Part shown: positions 9,296 through 18,676 of the stretch, in pieces
Layout: the number at the start of each line of letters is the position of its first letter
How positions within the stretch are numbered: the first letter of the stretch is position 1
Source of the DNA: Gemmatimonadota bacterium
Lineage (GTDB): Bacteria; Gemmatimonadota; Gemmatimonadetes; Gemmatimonadales; Gemmatimonadaceae
Direction of reading: 5' to 3'
DNA: 64,000 nucleotides
NCBI GenBank assembly: GCA_016704465.1
Contig: JADJAD010000014.1
Location: 124,001-188,000, forward strand
Program-made: the position numbers and the translations under genes
The notes under the pieces: model-generated
Seen by the model: the letters and a program-made list of their open reading frames with translations, nothing else
Databases searched by the model: none
What the model was told of the DNA's origin: nothing

Positions 9296-10459
9296 CTAGT
9301 CGCGCCCCTCGCCGAGCATGACCGGCTGCACCCACGCCTTCAGGCCGTTGGACTCGAGCACGACGGCTCGCACGTATCCTCCCCACCTCGCACGTCGTAG
9401 ACGGCGGGGTTGTCCGCAGTCTCCTTGAGGATACGACCGTCGCGGCCAATGAAGCGGGTCGTGTACCGGCTCCAGGCATCGGGGGCGATGGTGATGCTCA
9501 CCCGGGTCGCGCTGCGCTGCACGTCGGACAGTGTCACCCCGGTCGACGCGTAGAAGTCACCGCGCTCCAGTGCGTCGAGCACCTCGCGCGGAGTCAGCCG
9601 CGCGGCGCGGACCATCACCCAGCCGCGCCCCGGTCCCGATGCCGAGGGATCGCCGGGACGCTTGAAGTGGTGCGCGTCGTCGGTTGCCAAGCCGTAGAGC
9701 AGCTTGCCTGACGAGAGGATCACGTCCCACATCTCCTCCAGCCCTGTGGCATTCCTCCACCACCCACATTGTTCACCATCGGGTGCCCGTTGAAGATCTC
9801 GAACAGGCGATCGTTGCGAACCCTGGCGATATCGGCCGCGGTCACCGCCCATCCGAAGTTCGGGTGATTCAGGTGCGGCACCCCGTCGGCGGCGCGAATG
9901 GCGTCGATGTCGCGTTGCAGCGCCTCGGCGATCGTCGCCCCGCCCTGCGGCGGGACCAGTCGCGTGACAGCCAGGCCGTTGATGTGCAGCGGCTTGCCTC
10001 CCACTGCATCCGTAATCTCCTCGCCCGGGATGATCAGGAATCGCTGGTCGGCGCCGAACAGGGCGTTCAGCCCTTCCACCGAGGTCAGGTAATTGTGTCG
10101 CTGAGCACGAGGAAGTGGTAGCCGTGCTCGCGATACCAGCGCGCCACGTCGTCGGGCGACGAGTCGCCGTCGGAATTGAGCGTGTGAGTGTGCGTGTTTC
10201 CCTTGAACCAGCGCAGCGCCGCGGGCGCCTGTGCAGCTGACGGATTCGCACTCGACGCACACAGGACAGCGGTGACGACGAGCGCGAACGCTACCGTCCT
10301 GCCGACGCCGTGATTGCCTCGAGCGCGAGTGGGCCGAGTGCGAGTGGGCCGAGTGCGAGTGGGCCGAGTGCGAGTGGACCGAGTGCGCGTGCCGGCGCAC
10401 GCACGGTCGCGACGCGCCTCACCGGACCCACTGCCTGCACCTTCGCCGTCACGTCGCAT
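9296..10459 (-). CDS. CehA/McbA-like PHP-domain metallohydrolase, exported (three frameshifts)
   Basis: PHP-fold metallohydrolase with the HxHxHTLNSDG metal motif (GNTHTHTLNSDGDSS) and the following SDHN, PGEEI, HLNHPNFGW and TDDAHH blocks, which are the usual metal ligands of CehA/McbA-type phosphoesterase-like hydrolases. An export signal (TVAFALVVTAVLCASS...AAQA) precedes the domain. The start ATG at 10459 lies inside the end of the DUF4184 gene, with GGAGAG five bases upstream. Between start and signal lies an Arg/Thr-Pro repeat encoded by a 15-bp array. The frame breaks near 10098 (SDHN), 9755 (NATGLEEMW) and 9378 (before YVRAVVLES); the last frame ends at TAG 9296-9298. All motifs survive across the breaks, so the gene is probably intact in the organism. 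Confidence 0.78.
10326..10385. repeat. 15-bp tandem array in a signal-peptide n-region
   Basis: Four 15-bp units, three exact CGAGTGGGCCGAGTG and one CGAGTGGACCGAGTG. On the minus strand they encode a five-residue Thr-Arg-Thr-Arg-Pro repeat just before the hydrophobic core of the export signal of the PHP hydrolase, i.e. they expand the positively charged n-region. Confidence 0.93.
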
Positions 10460-11243
10460 ACGTCTCTCCCGGTCGGTCGGTCCCGTCGTCCGTGATGCGC
10501 AAGCGCCCCAGTCGATGCAGCACCGCGAGCGCCACGAGGCCGATGGCCAATCCGACCAGCGCGCCGACGGCCATGCGTCCGAGCACGAGCTTCGTGCGCG
10601 TAATGTGCGTCATGATCCCCTGCCGCGGGGCATTCCATACGGCTACCGCCAGCGCCGCGGCCGCGAGCGCGAGCCAGGCCCGCACGCGCCACGGCGCCAG
10701 CAGCGCCGCGATCCTGTCGCCACGCCGCACGATCTCCTGTCGCAACCAGGCGAGCACGAGCACGCCCCCGAGCAGTGAACTCGTCAACTGGAGCACGTTG
10801 TACCAGGGAACGCGGTAACTCCCCACGGTAAACGCGGTCTGGCCGAGGATCGGAAAGACGACTGGCCCCCACGTGTCGCGATGGGTCAACGCATCCCAGA
10901 ACACGTGCGTCGAACTGCCAAGCAGGACGGCGATCACGACGAGCAGCCAGCCACCCACGGTCCGCGGAAGGCGTGGGGTCGCAGGAGGCAAGGCCACCAG
11001 CGCCCGCGCAACGGGGTGGAGGAGCATGACCCAGAGGATCCACGTCGCCACCCCGATGGGGAGGCAGAAGACGAAGACGCCGAGCGCGGAATGGCTCAGC
11101 AGCGCCCAGGGTTCGAGGCGCAGCAGGTATTCGAAGTCCGGTGCCATCGCCCCGACGACGAACGGGGCCAGCGGGACGAAGCCGCGGCGAATCAGCGGCC
11201 AGAACGGAAGGGCGGCCGAGGGGTGCGAGAGGGTGAACGGCAA
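10449..11243 (-). CDS. DUF4184 family membrane protein
   Basis: Polytopic membrane protein of about 264 residues that begins with the family hallmark PFTLSHPSAALPF and carries the conserved GAMAPDFEYLLR and GSSTHVFWDALTHRD segments of DUF4184 proteins, which resemble inner-membrane metal-dependent phospholipase-like folds but have no proven function. Six or more hydrophobic segments are visible. I place the start at TTG 11243, one base after the stop of the upstream gene, because the family nearly always starts directly before PFTLSHP; the earlier in-frame ATG would add an unrelated leader. The end overlaps the start of the PHP hydrolase gene by 11 bases. Role unknown; context suggests a shared envelope function with the PHP hydrolase and the coiled-coil protein. 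Confidence 0.85.
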   Translation of the reverse strand: MPFTLSHPSAALPFWPLIRRGFVPLAPFVVGAMAPDFEYLLRLEPWALLSHSALGVFVFCLPIGVATWILWVMLLHPVARALVALPPATPRLPRTVGGWLLVVIAVLLGSSTHVFWDALTHRDTWGPVVFPILGQTAFTVGSYRVPWYNVLQLTSSLLGGVLVLAWLRQEIVRRGDRIAALLAPWRVRAWLALAAAALAVAVWNAPRQGIMTHITRTKLVLGRMAVGALVGLAIGLVALAVLHRLGRLRITDDGTDRPGETYAT

Positions 11244-11244
11244 A

Positions 11245-11946
11245 CTACCGCGGCACCTCGTAGCGCTCGGCCGCACGCGCCTCGATCGGTTCGGCCGCGC
11301 CGGCCCCGAGGATGCGCGTCACGTAGCGCTGCCCCTCGCCCACACGCTCCACCTCGACCGCGACGGCGTCCACCGCCTGCTCGAGGCGAATCAGGCGATC
11401 GTCCAGGTCGGGCGACATCGGGGCCGGCGTCCCGATCGTCGAGCCGCGGCGCCAGATGCGCCTCGCCATGGCCAGCGAACTGGGCACGAGCAGGACGAGC
11501 GCCAGCACGAATCCCATCTCAAGCCACCAGTCGTCCTGGGGACGGTTGTTGCGCGGACTGGACGGCGGGACGGACGCCCCCGGCACTCCCATCTGCGTCG
11601 AGACGCGGAGGTCTGCAGCCGCGAGCGATTGGGTCAGCTCGAGGGTTCGCGCGTCGAGCGCCTGCAGGCGGCTCTCGAGCCCAAGCTTGTCCACGCCGCT
11701 CACTTCGCCTTCCCGGAGGCGCCTGGCAATCGACAGGCGCTCGCCGGTCACCTGCTCGAGCTGGTTTCGCAACTCGTTTCGCTGGGCGACGAAGGCCTGC
11801 AGCATCTCGCGCGCGGTCGGCGCCGCCCCGGCGATGGCCGGTCCCTGCGTCATTTCGACCACAGGAAGCGGGGGGAGAGTGGGAACCGGCGGAATGGGCG
11901 GAACAGGCGCGGGGGGCGCTTGCGGAGTGACTTGCACGGCCTGCAT
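11245..11946 (-). CDS. Single-pass membrane protein with coiled coil, unknown function
   Basis: Not recognised. The protein (about 233 residues from ATG 11946) has a Pro-rich N-terminal segment (PQAPPAPVPPIPPVPTLPP), then about 80 residues with heptad character (QRNELRNQLEQVTGERLSIARRL... ), one transmembrane helix (MGFVLALVLLVPSSLAMA, residues 143-160) and a C-terminal tail with a second short helical stretch (LDDRLIRLEQAVDAVAVEVERV). Such layout suits a scaffold or a partner of another envelope protein. It is first in a run of minus-strand genes: its TAG stop is one base from the TTG start of the DUF4184 gene. An upstream in-frame start near 12069 exists but would add a Cys/Arg-rich leader that looks non-coding. 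Confidence 0.6.
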   Translation of the reverse strand: MQAVQVTPQAPPAPVPPIPPVPTLPPLPVVEMTQGPAIAGAAPTAREMLQAFVAQRNELRNQLEQVTGERLSIARRLREGEVSGVDKLGLESRLQALDARTLELTQSLAAADLRVSTQMGVPGASVPPSSPRNNRPQDDWWLEMGFVLALVLLVPSSLAMARRIWRRGSTIGTPAPMSPDLDDRLIRLEQAVDAVAVEVERVGEGQRYVTRILGAGAAEPIEARAAERYEVPR

Positions 11947-12284
11947 GGGGACCTCGTCGGTCGGCACAGGTAGCAATGTGGACGCGCGTGGCGCCTCGGC
12001 GAAAGGTGCGCACGGTGCAAGCACTACGCGACCCGACGTCGAGCGTTTCACGGGGCACATACCTCGCACTTGACGGGCCGGTCGCGCTCACGCTGGTGGC
12101 GGGACGAGGGTTGAGCACGGCCGGAGCCTCCAGAGTATGCCCCCGCCCGTTGTCGCCAGCCGGTCGCAAGCGACGCGAGGGCGCCCGTGAAGGCGCCCTC
12201 GCGAAGGTGGTGCATGCTTCGTGCTTCAGTCGTGCATCATGCCAAACCGCCGCTGCAATCCGACGACGTCTAGCGCGTTCCCGC
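11947..12284. other. Intergenic region with terminator and probable promoter
   Basis: Gap of 338 bases between two minus-strand genes. It holds the 3' end of the NHL gene's transcript with a strong hairpin at 12174-12203, and about 230 bases beyond it that should carry the promoter of the operon starting with the coiled-coil gene. I saw no further gene or convincing promoter hexamers. Confidence 0.5.
12174..12203 (-). terminator. Perfect 12-bp stem hairpin
   Basis: CGCGAGGGCGCC and its exact reverse complement GGCGCCCTCGCG flank a six-base loop (CGTGAA), about 80 bases downstream of the stop of the minus-strand NHL gene. No T-run follows, as is common in G+C-rich genomes. It also separates that gene from the operon downstream. 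Confidence 0.75.
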
Positions 12285-13466
12285 TCACCGCCTGCCCGGC
12301 CAGGGCACACCGCGATTCTTCGAGGTGACCGGGGCAAGTCCGCGATAGGTGAACTTCTGCAGGCGCTTCCCCTCGTAGGTCTCGGTCGTGTAGATGTTGC
12401 CCTTGGAGTCGGTGGCGATGCTGTGCACCGCGAAGAACTGCCCGGGTTGGCGCCCGCCATCGCCGAACGAGGTCAGGATCTCGAGCGACTGCCGGTCCAT
12501 GACGTACACCTTTTCGTTCCGGCCGTCGGCCAGGTAGATGTACTTCTGTCCGGCGTCCCGCGAGAAGGCGATGTCCCAGACCGACCCGTCGCCGAGCGTT
12601 CGGGGGGCAATGCGGGCCTCCTTGACGAACTTCCCGTCCTTCTGGAAAACCTGGATGCGGTTATTCGGGCGATCGCACACGTACACAAACCCGTCGGTGC
12701 TCGGCTCGGCGCAGTGCACCGGGTTGCGGAACTGCTGGGCGAGCGGCGCATCGGGGTTGTAGGGGCCGAGATTGGCATCGTCCGGTTTGTTGCCGTACGC
12801 CCCCCAGTACCGCTTCACCGCCCCGGTGTTCATGTCCAGCACGGCGACGCGCTTGTTGGAGTAGCCGTCCGAGACGTACGCCTCGTTGGCCGCGTTGTCG
12901 AACGACACCTTGGCCACGCGACCGAAGCTGTCCATGCTGCTGCTGTTGGCGCCGCGGCCGGGGACACCGATCTGCATCAGCAGCTTGCCGTCGTGGGAGA
13001 ACTTGAGGATGTGCGAGTCTCCCTGACCGTTTCCACCGATCCACACGTTGTCCTTGCCGTCGATGGAGATGCCGTGGTTGGACTCGGGCCACGTGTATCC
13101 CTCGCCCGGCCCTCCCCACGAGTTCACCAGCTTGCCGTCGGGCGCAAACTCGAGGACTGGCGGGGCGGCCGCGCAGCACTCGGCGAGCGGCGGCGTGGCG
13201 GCCGAGCCGACCTCGGTGCGCGCGTTGAGCGTCTGCTGGCGATGGACGATGAAGACATGATCGCGGGCATCGACACCGACGCCGATCACCGAGCCCATGA
13301 TCCAGTGGTTAGGCAGCGGCTGCGGCCAGAATGGATCGACATCGAACGTCGGGGCATCGACCGCCGCAGTGGCGGTCGCCCCCTCCAGCGCGCGCTGTCC
13401 CAGCCCGAGGGAGATGATCGCCCCTCCCAGCACTGTCGCCGCCAGCAGCTTCCGCGAACCCGTCAT
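12285..13466 (-). CDS. Exported NHL-repeat beta-propeller protein
   Basis: Secreted six-bladed propeller type protein of 393 residues. After a signal peptide (residues 1-35, hydrophobic LLAATVLGGAIISLGLG) several NHL-like units can be read, each with the pattern hydrophobic-x-DGK/DPDG followed by NVWIGGNGQ, EAYVSDGYSNKRV, FVYVCDRPNNRIQVFQ and IYLADGRNEKVYVM. Such exported proteins are often annotated as peptidyl-alpha-hydroxyglycine lyase-like or streptogramin-lyase-like, but catalytic residues cannot be confirmed, and a binding role is equally possible. A strong hairpin lies downstream. The start ATG at 13466 is preferred over upstream in-frame codons because it gives a clean signal peptide. 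The divergent neighbour at 13636 encodes the HupE/cytochrome protein. Confidence 0.78.
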   Translation of the reverse strand: MTGSRKLLAATVLGGAIISLGLGQRALEGATATAAVDAPTFDVDPFWPQPLPNHWIMGSVIGVGVDARDHVFIVHRQQTLNARTEVGSAATPPLAECCAAAPPVLEFAPDGKLVNSWGGPGEGYTWPESNHGISIDGKDNVWIGGNGQGDSHILKFSHDGKLLMQIGVPGRGANSSSMDSFGRVAKVSFDNAANEAYVSDGYSNKRVAVLDMNTGAVKRYWGAYGNKPDDANLGPYNPDAPLAQQFRNPVHCAEPSTDGFVYVCDRPNNRIQVFQKDGKFVKEARIAPRTLGDGSVWDIAFSRDAGQKYIYLADGRNEKVYVMDRQSLEILTSFGDGGRQPGQFFAVHSIATDSKGNIYTTETYEGKRLQKFTYRGLAPVTSKNRGVPWPGRR

Positions 13467-13635
13467 GGACGTCCATCCCGAGCGTGTGGGTCGCCCCTCT
13501 CCCGCGCGAGAGTGGCTCGGAGACTCGCCGGCGCGGCGTGCGGCGACCATACTACCGCTGCGATGAGTCCCTCGTCCAGTCGCGCCCCGTGGTCCAGCGT
13601 CCGGCCGAGGGTGCCCGTACCTCGTAATTGCCCGC

Positions 13636-15467
13636 ATGCCCCCCCGATCCCCTCGCCCACCCTCACTCGACGCCAGTCGTGCTCGCCCGATGTGGTGGGC
13701 GCGATTGCGTACGCTGCGCCTGGCGCTCGCGCTCGGCGCGGCGGGCATGGCCGGGTCGCCGGCGAGTGCGAGCGCGCACGAGGTCCCGGCGCGGGTCGCG
13801 GTCCACTTGCTCGCGCGCGCCGACAGCTCGCAGCTTCGGCTCGTCGTCCGGGTGCCGCTGGAAGCGGTTCGTGACATCGACTTCCCGACCTGGCGCGGCG
13901 ACTACCTCGACATCGGCCGGGCCACGCCGCTGCTCCACGAAGCGGCCACGATCTGGATTGCCGGATATCTGGAGCTGTTCGAGGGAACCAAGCGCCTGCC
14001 AATGGGGCGCGTCGTCGCGACCCGGATCAGCCTGCCGTCGGATCGAAGCTTCGAGGACTTCGAACGCGCGCTGGCGAACACCTCCGCCGCTCCGCTCCCC
14101 AACGAGACCGAGTTGCCGTGGCGCCAGGCCATGCTCGATGTGGTGCTGTCCTATCCCATCGAGTCGCCGGAGTCGCGCTTTTCGATCCGCCCGCTGCTCG
14201 CCCACCTCGGCGTGTCGACCACGACCGTCATGCGCTGGACGTCGGCCGACGGCGGCGACCGCGCCTACGAGTACACGGGGAATCCCGGACTGGTTGAGCT
14301 CGATCCGGGGGTGATGCATGCCGCCGGGCAGTTCATCCGACTCGGATTCACGCACATCCTGGGGGGGATCGACCACCTCCTGTTCCTGCTCTGCCTGGTC
14401 ATCCCTTTCCGGCGCGTGCGACCGCTGATCGGGGTGGTCACGGCCTTCACGGCGGCCCACTCCATCACGCTGATCGCCTCGGCGCTCGGGCTCGCCCCGT
14501 CCGCGCCATGGTTCCCTCCCCTCATCGAGGTGCTGATCGCCGCGTCGATCGTGCTGATGGCCCTGGAGAACGTCGTGGGCCCACGACTGGACCGGCGCTG
14601 GATGGTCGCCTTCGGATTCGGGCTCGTGCACGGCTTCGGCTTCTCGTTCGCCCTGCGCGACGCGATGCAGTTTGCGGGACGGCACTTGATCACCTCGCTG
14701 CTCGCCTTCAACGTGGGAGTCGAGCTCGGGCAGCTGCTGGCGATCGCGGCGCTGGTCCCCGCGCTTGCGCTGCTCTTCCGTCACGTGGTGGCCGAGCGGG
14801 CCGGAACCGTCGTATTTTCCGCCATCGTCGCGCACGAGTCGTGGCACTGGATGACCGAACGGTTCGGTGTCCTGCGTGCGTATCGTTTCACCTGGCCAGC
14901 CCTCGACCTGGCGTTGGTGGCCGTCGCTCTACGGGGACTCATGCTGCTGCTGGTGATCGGTGCGGTACTGTGGATGGTGGCAATGCTGGTCACCCGCCTT
15001 GCGCGGGAGCCCATGCGAGACAGCGTAGGCCATGCTGGACGGAGCCTGTTGCTCGCGAGCGTGCTCGGGACGGCGCTTTCCGCCGTGGTGCCAGCGGCGC
15101 TTCAGGGGCAGTCGTCGGGCTCGCCGGGGGCGAGGCGCTGCGTTCCACTCGGGCGGGCGTTTTCACCGATGCCCAGGCGGCACGCGGCAAGGACGTCTAC
15201 GTCGGCTCGTGTCGCGAGTGCCACGTTCCCGCCTCACACACCGGGGTGGTATTCAAGAACAGCTGGGGCGGCAAGCGCCTGTCGGAGCTGCTGGCCTACA
15301 TGACAGAACGCATGCCGAAGAACAGCCCGGGGAGCCTGACGGGCGAGGAGTACGCGGCGGTGACCGCGTACATCCTGATGCTGAACGGCTATCCGTCGGG
15401 CGACGAGGAGCTGCCGTACGATTCAAGCGCCACCCGCCGTATCCGGATCGAGGCGAGCGACCGCTAG
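13636..15467 (+). CDS. HupE/UreJ-type membrane domain joined to a cytochrome c (frameshifted)
   Basis: After a signal peptide (cleavage near ASAHEVPA) there is an extracytoplasmic domain of about 190 residues, then a six-helix HupE/UreJ-2 domain with the hallmark FTHILGGIDHLLFLLCL, AFTAAHSITLIASALG and VHGFGFSFALRD. HupE/UreJ relatives are thought to move nickel or related metals. In the same frame follows one more hydrophobic segment (SLLLASVLGTALSAVVPAAL), then, after a one-base loss in a G run near 15118, a cytochrome c domain with haem motif CRECH and the ending AAVTAYILMLNGYPSG. No stop separates the two parts. This may be a true fusion, or the cytochrome may start at ATG 15012 as its own exported protein. 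The PQQ dehydrogenase gene follows after 68 bases, so the cytochrome is a likely electron acceptor. Confidence 0.72.
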
Positions 15468-15535
15468 CGGCGCCCGCGCACTAACGTTGGCGCCGCCGCC
15501 GAGCGACGTCGCGGCACGACCCACACCGCTCGAGG

Positions 15536-17749
15536 ATGACTACGACCATGACGTTACGATGGACAACCCGGCGCTCGTTAGGGATCGCCGCGCTCGTTGG
15601 CGGCGCGCTGCTGGCGGCCTCACTGACCCGCGTCGCCGACTCCAGTGCCTCGCAGGGGCAGGCGCTCGTGCGGGGCAACGTGCCGGGCGAGTGGCGGTTC
15701 TGGGGCGGCGACGCCTGGGGAACGCGGTACTCCTCGCTCGACCAGATCCACGCCGGCAACTTCGACTCCCTCAAGGTGGCATGGTCGTGGACATCGGGGG
15801 CGTTCGGCGCCGACGAGTACTATCGGACCACGCCGCTCTACGCCAACGGGCGCCTGTTCACCGTCGCGACCACGCGCCGCATCACCACGGCGATCGACCC
15901 TGAGACGGGCGAGACGCTCTGGATGTGGCGGCTCGACGAAGGCATCCGCTGGCAGAAGGCACCGCGCCAGTTTGCCGGACGCGGCCTCGCCTACTGGACC
16001 GACGGACGCCAGGAGCGCGTGATCGTCGTGACCCCGGGCTACCACCTCGCCTCGCTCGACGCCAAGACCGGCATCCCAGACCCGAGCTTCGGCAAGAACG
16101 GCATCGTCGACCTCATGGACGGGTTGGGCTACGCCATGGTCCCGCTCGCGGTCGACGACTCCGGCCCGCTCATCATCTCCGACGCTGCGCCGGCCCGCCG
16201 TGCTCGGCCTAACGAGGCGTGGAACGAGACGACCAAGACCGGCGCCGACGGCACCATCGGCATCGACCCCACCGAGGGACAAATTGCCGCCAGCGGTCCG
16301 GCACAGCTCGTCGGCGACGTCATCGTCGTCGGCAACTCCTCGATCCACGGCTACTATCCCATCCGCCTGAAGAACATCCACGGTTTCATTCGCGGCTTCG
16401 ACGTGCGCACGGGCAAGATGCTGTGGAAGTTCAACCTCATTCCGCAGCCCGGGGAATTCGGCGCCGACACCTGGAAGAACGGGACGAAGCTCGGCACACC
16501 GGGCGTAGGGAAGGTGGATGCGTGGGCGCCGTACGCGGCCGATCCGGAGCTGGGGCTGGTCTACATCCCGACCGGGATGCCGCTCATGGACGAATACGGC
16601 GGCCACCGTCCCGGCGCGAACCTGTTCGGCAACTCGCTGCTCGCAATCGATGCAAAGACGGGCGCGCGGAAGTGGCACTACCAGTTCGTGCACCACGACA
16701 TCTGGGACTACGACACCCCCATCGCCCCCAACCTGCTCGACGTGACGGTGAATGGCCGACCGCGCAAGATCGTGGCGCAGACCACCAAGCAGGGGTGGAT
16801 GTACGTCTTCGACCGCGTGACCGGTGAGCCCATCTGGCCGATTACCGAGACGAAGGTGCTGGCGAGCGAGGTCCCGGGCGAGGAGGCGTGGCCCACACAG
16901 CCCATCCCGAGCAAGCCGGCCCCATACTCGCAGCAGGGACTCGTCGAGAGTGACCTGATTGATTACACGCCCGCGATCAAGGCGGCCGCGCTCAAGGTGG
17001 CCCAGCGGTGCCGCATGGGACCGTACTACATCCCCGGCCAGCCGGCCGACGGCGGCAAGAGCGGGCTCACCTGCTCGTGGTACAACCCCGGCGCCTCGGG
17101 CGGCGTGAACATCGACGGCGGTGTGGCCGTCGATCCCGAGACGGGCATGGTCTACGTCGGCTCGCAGACCGGGCTCAGCACGATCACCCTCCAGAAGGAC
17201 CCCTGCTCGGAGTTCAACTACTCGTCGCCGCACGATAGCTGCGGATTGTTGGGGGCACTCCCCACGCCGGCGGACTACACGCCACGCAAGGACCTGCAGG
17301 GCGATGGCTTCTCGGCGCGGGCAGGCGCCTCGCTGCTCGGCGGCGTCTCCATCGCCAAGCCCAAGGAGTACGGCGGCATCACGGCCTACGACCTGAACAC
17401 GGGCGACAAGAAGTGGTGGGTGCCTAACGGGGGCATGGTACAGGTGGAGAGCAATGACCCGATGTTCGCGGGCGTCACCCTGCCGCCGCAAGGCGCGCGC
17501 GGGCAGGCGCAGATCCTCACCACGAAGACGCTCATGATCTACGGCACCGGCCGCAACGGCGGTGTGCCGGGGCAGCCGCCGCAGATCTTTGCCGTGGACA
17601 AGGCGACCGGCAGGCAGGTGGGGGCGGTTCGCATTCCTGCCAAGACCACGGCCCTGCCGATGACCTTCCGGCACAAGGGGAAGCAGTACATCGTCTTTGC
17701 CTCGGGCGCGGGGTCGTCGACGACGTTGACGGCGTTGGCGGTGAAGTAG
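15536..17749 (+). CDS. PQQ-dependent dehydrogenase (quinoprotein)
   Basis: Periplasmic quinoprotein oxidising alcohols, aldoses or polyols and passing electrons to quinone or cytochrome c. The 737-residue protein has a signal/anchor helix (residues 14-33) followed by the eight-bladed propeller repeats: WRFWGGDAWGTRYSSLDQI, ALDP-like AIDPETGETLWMW, YHLASLDAKTG, IHGFIRGFDVRTGKMLWKF, HHDIWDYD and WMYVFDRVTGEPIWPI. These W-motif blocks and HDIWDYD are typical of the glucose/quinate-type and related alcohol dehydrogenases. No haem motif is inside it, so it needs an external acceptor, probably the cytochrome encoded just upstream. GAGG sits directly before ATG 15536 and 12 bases before an in-frame ATG at 15548, so the second start is a fair alternative. 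Intact, with a strong terminator after it. Substrate unknown. Confidence 0.93.
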   Translation: MTTTMTLRWTTRRSLGIAALVGGALLAASLTRVADSSASQGQALVRGNVPGEWRFWGGDAWGTRYSSLDQIHAGNFDSLKVAWSWTSGAFGADEYYRTTPLYANGRLFTVATTRRITTAIDPETGETLWMWRLDEGIRWQKAPRQFAGRGLAYWTDGRQERVIVVTPGYHLASLDAKTGIPDPSFGKNGIVDLMDGLGYAMVPLAVDDSGPLIISDAAPARRARPNEAWNETTKTGADGTIGIDPTEGQIAASGPAQLVGDVIVVGNSSIHGYYPIRLKNIHGFIRGFDVRTGKMLWKFNLIPQPGEFGADTWKNGTKLGTPGVGKVDAWAPYAADPELGLVYIPTGMPLMDEYGGHRPGANLFGNSLLAIDAKTGARKWHYQFVHHDIWDYDTPIAPNLLDVTVNGRPRKIVAQTTKQGWMYVFDRVTGEPIWPITETKVLASEVPGEEAWPTQPIPSKPAPYSQQGLVESDLIDYTPAIKAAALKVAQRCRMGPYYIPGQPADGGKSGLTCSWYNPGASGGVNIDGGVAVDPETGMVYVGSQTGLSTITLQKDPCSEFNYSSPHDSCGLLGALPTPADYTPRKDLQGDGFSARAGASLLGGVSIAKPKEYGGITAYDLNTGDKKWWVPNGGMVQVESNDPMFAGVTLPPQGARGQAQILTTKTLMIYGTGRNGGVPGQPPQIFAVDKATGRQVGAVRIPAKTTALPMTFRHKGKQYIVFASGAGSSTTLTALAVK

Positions 17750-17780
17750 CGCTCGCGCAGGGCGCGCGCGCAGACACGAA

Positions 17781-17820
17781 GACGGGACGGGGAGAGGCCA
17801 GTGCCTTTCCCCGTCCCGTC
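17781..17820 (+). terminator. 13-bp stem hairpin after the PQQ dehydrogenase gene
   Basis: GACGGGACGGGGA (17781-17793) pairs exactly with TCCCCGTCCCGTC (17808-17820) across a 14-base loop, 31 bases after the dehydrogenase stop. Strong intrinsic-terminator shape without a long T tract. Confidence 0.78.
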
Positions 17821-18012
17821 ACTTCGCACGCAGTCCGTCACCAGCAGGGTGATGAGATACCGCGGTTTGCGCGTGAATCGGGCCTGCCAGTGGGGCGGAG
17901 CTCACGCCGCCACCCGCCCGTTGGTGATCTCACTATCATGCGTCCCGGGGTGGATCTTGACACTCGGCGCAGTCGCAGCGAGACCTCATCCTTTCTCCCT
18001 CGCAATACATCC

Positions 18013-18624
18013 ATGACGCCAACGTTTCGCTCCTTTCCCAGCCTCCTCGGTGTGGCCACGCTTCTCCTGACGAGTGCCTGCAACCGCGGAACGACCGCCG
18101 CCGCAGCCGGCGGCGTCGGTGCCGACAGTGCGTCAGCGACGGCCTCGGGCACCGCGATGGTCGACCACCTCGGCCGCGAGCTCGAGGACCTTGGCGGAAA
18201 GATGGTGCAGCTCGCGGAGGCCATGCCCGAGAGCAGCTACGCCTGGGCGCCCATGGACGGGGTGCGCTCGGTCGGGGCCGTCTTCGCCCACGTGGCCGCC
18301 GACAACTACTTCGTGCCGGCGTTGCTCGGGATGCCCGTGGAAGGCACGGGTGTCACGACCGAGAGCGGTATCAAGGGGTACGAGGACGCCCGCGGCTCGA
18401 AGGCCGAGATCGTGGCCGAACTCAAGCGATCGTTCGACGTGATGCGCGACGCCATGGCCGCGAGCCGACTCGCGCCCGACAAGCCGGTGATGTTGCGGAG
18501 CAACGCCATCACCCAGGGCGACCTGTGGGTCCGGGCCATCGTGCACCTGCACGAGCATCTTGGGCAGGCGATCGCCTATGCGCGCGCCAACAAGGTGGTC
18601 CCCCCGTGGAGCGCAGCCACCTGA
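18013..18624 (+). CDS. DinB-fold lipoprotein
   Basis: Exported protein of 203 residues: signal peptide with lipobox LTSAC (cysteine near residue 21), a short Ala/Gly/Thr spacer, then a DinB-like four-helix domain beginning MVDHLGRELEDLGGKMVQLAEAM. The metal-ligand histidines fall in VFAHVAADNYF and in VHLHEHLGQAIAYAR near the C-terminus, matching the fold. Periplasmic DinB proteins are common in this type of genome, and their reaction is not established. The ATG at 18013 gives the shortest form with a complete signal. The gene is preceded by about 260 bases that hold the terminator of the PQQ gene; it stands alone. Confidence 0.82.
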   Translation: MTPTFRSFPSLLGVATLLLTSACNRGTTAAAAGGVGADSASATASGTAMVDHLGRELEDLGGKMVQLAEAMPESSYAWAPMDGVRSVGAVFAHVAADNYFVPALLGMPVEGTGVTTESGIKGYEDARGSKAEIVAELKRSFDVMRDAMAASRLAPDKPVMLRSNAITQGDLWVRAIVHLHEHLGQAIAYARANKVVPPWSAAT

Positions 18625-18676
18625 GATTCCTGGCGAGATACGCGGTGGCCGTGACAGGGGTGCCGCGCGACGCGGC

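Noticed and set aside
15620..17674. A long open frame (about 680 codons) on the minus strand opposite the PQQ dehydrogenase gene
   Set aside because: Shadow of the real gene in G+C-rich sequence: no family motif, composition rich in Arg, Gly and Ala, while the plus-strand gene has clear motifs throughout.
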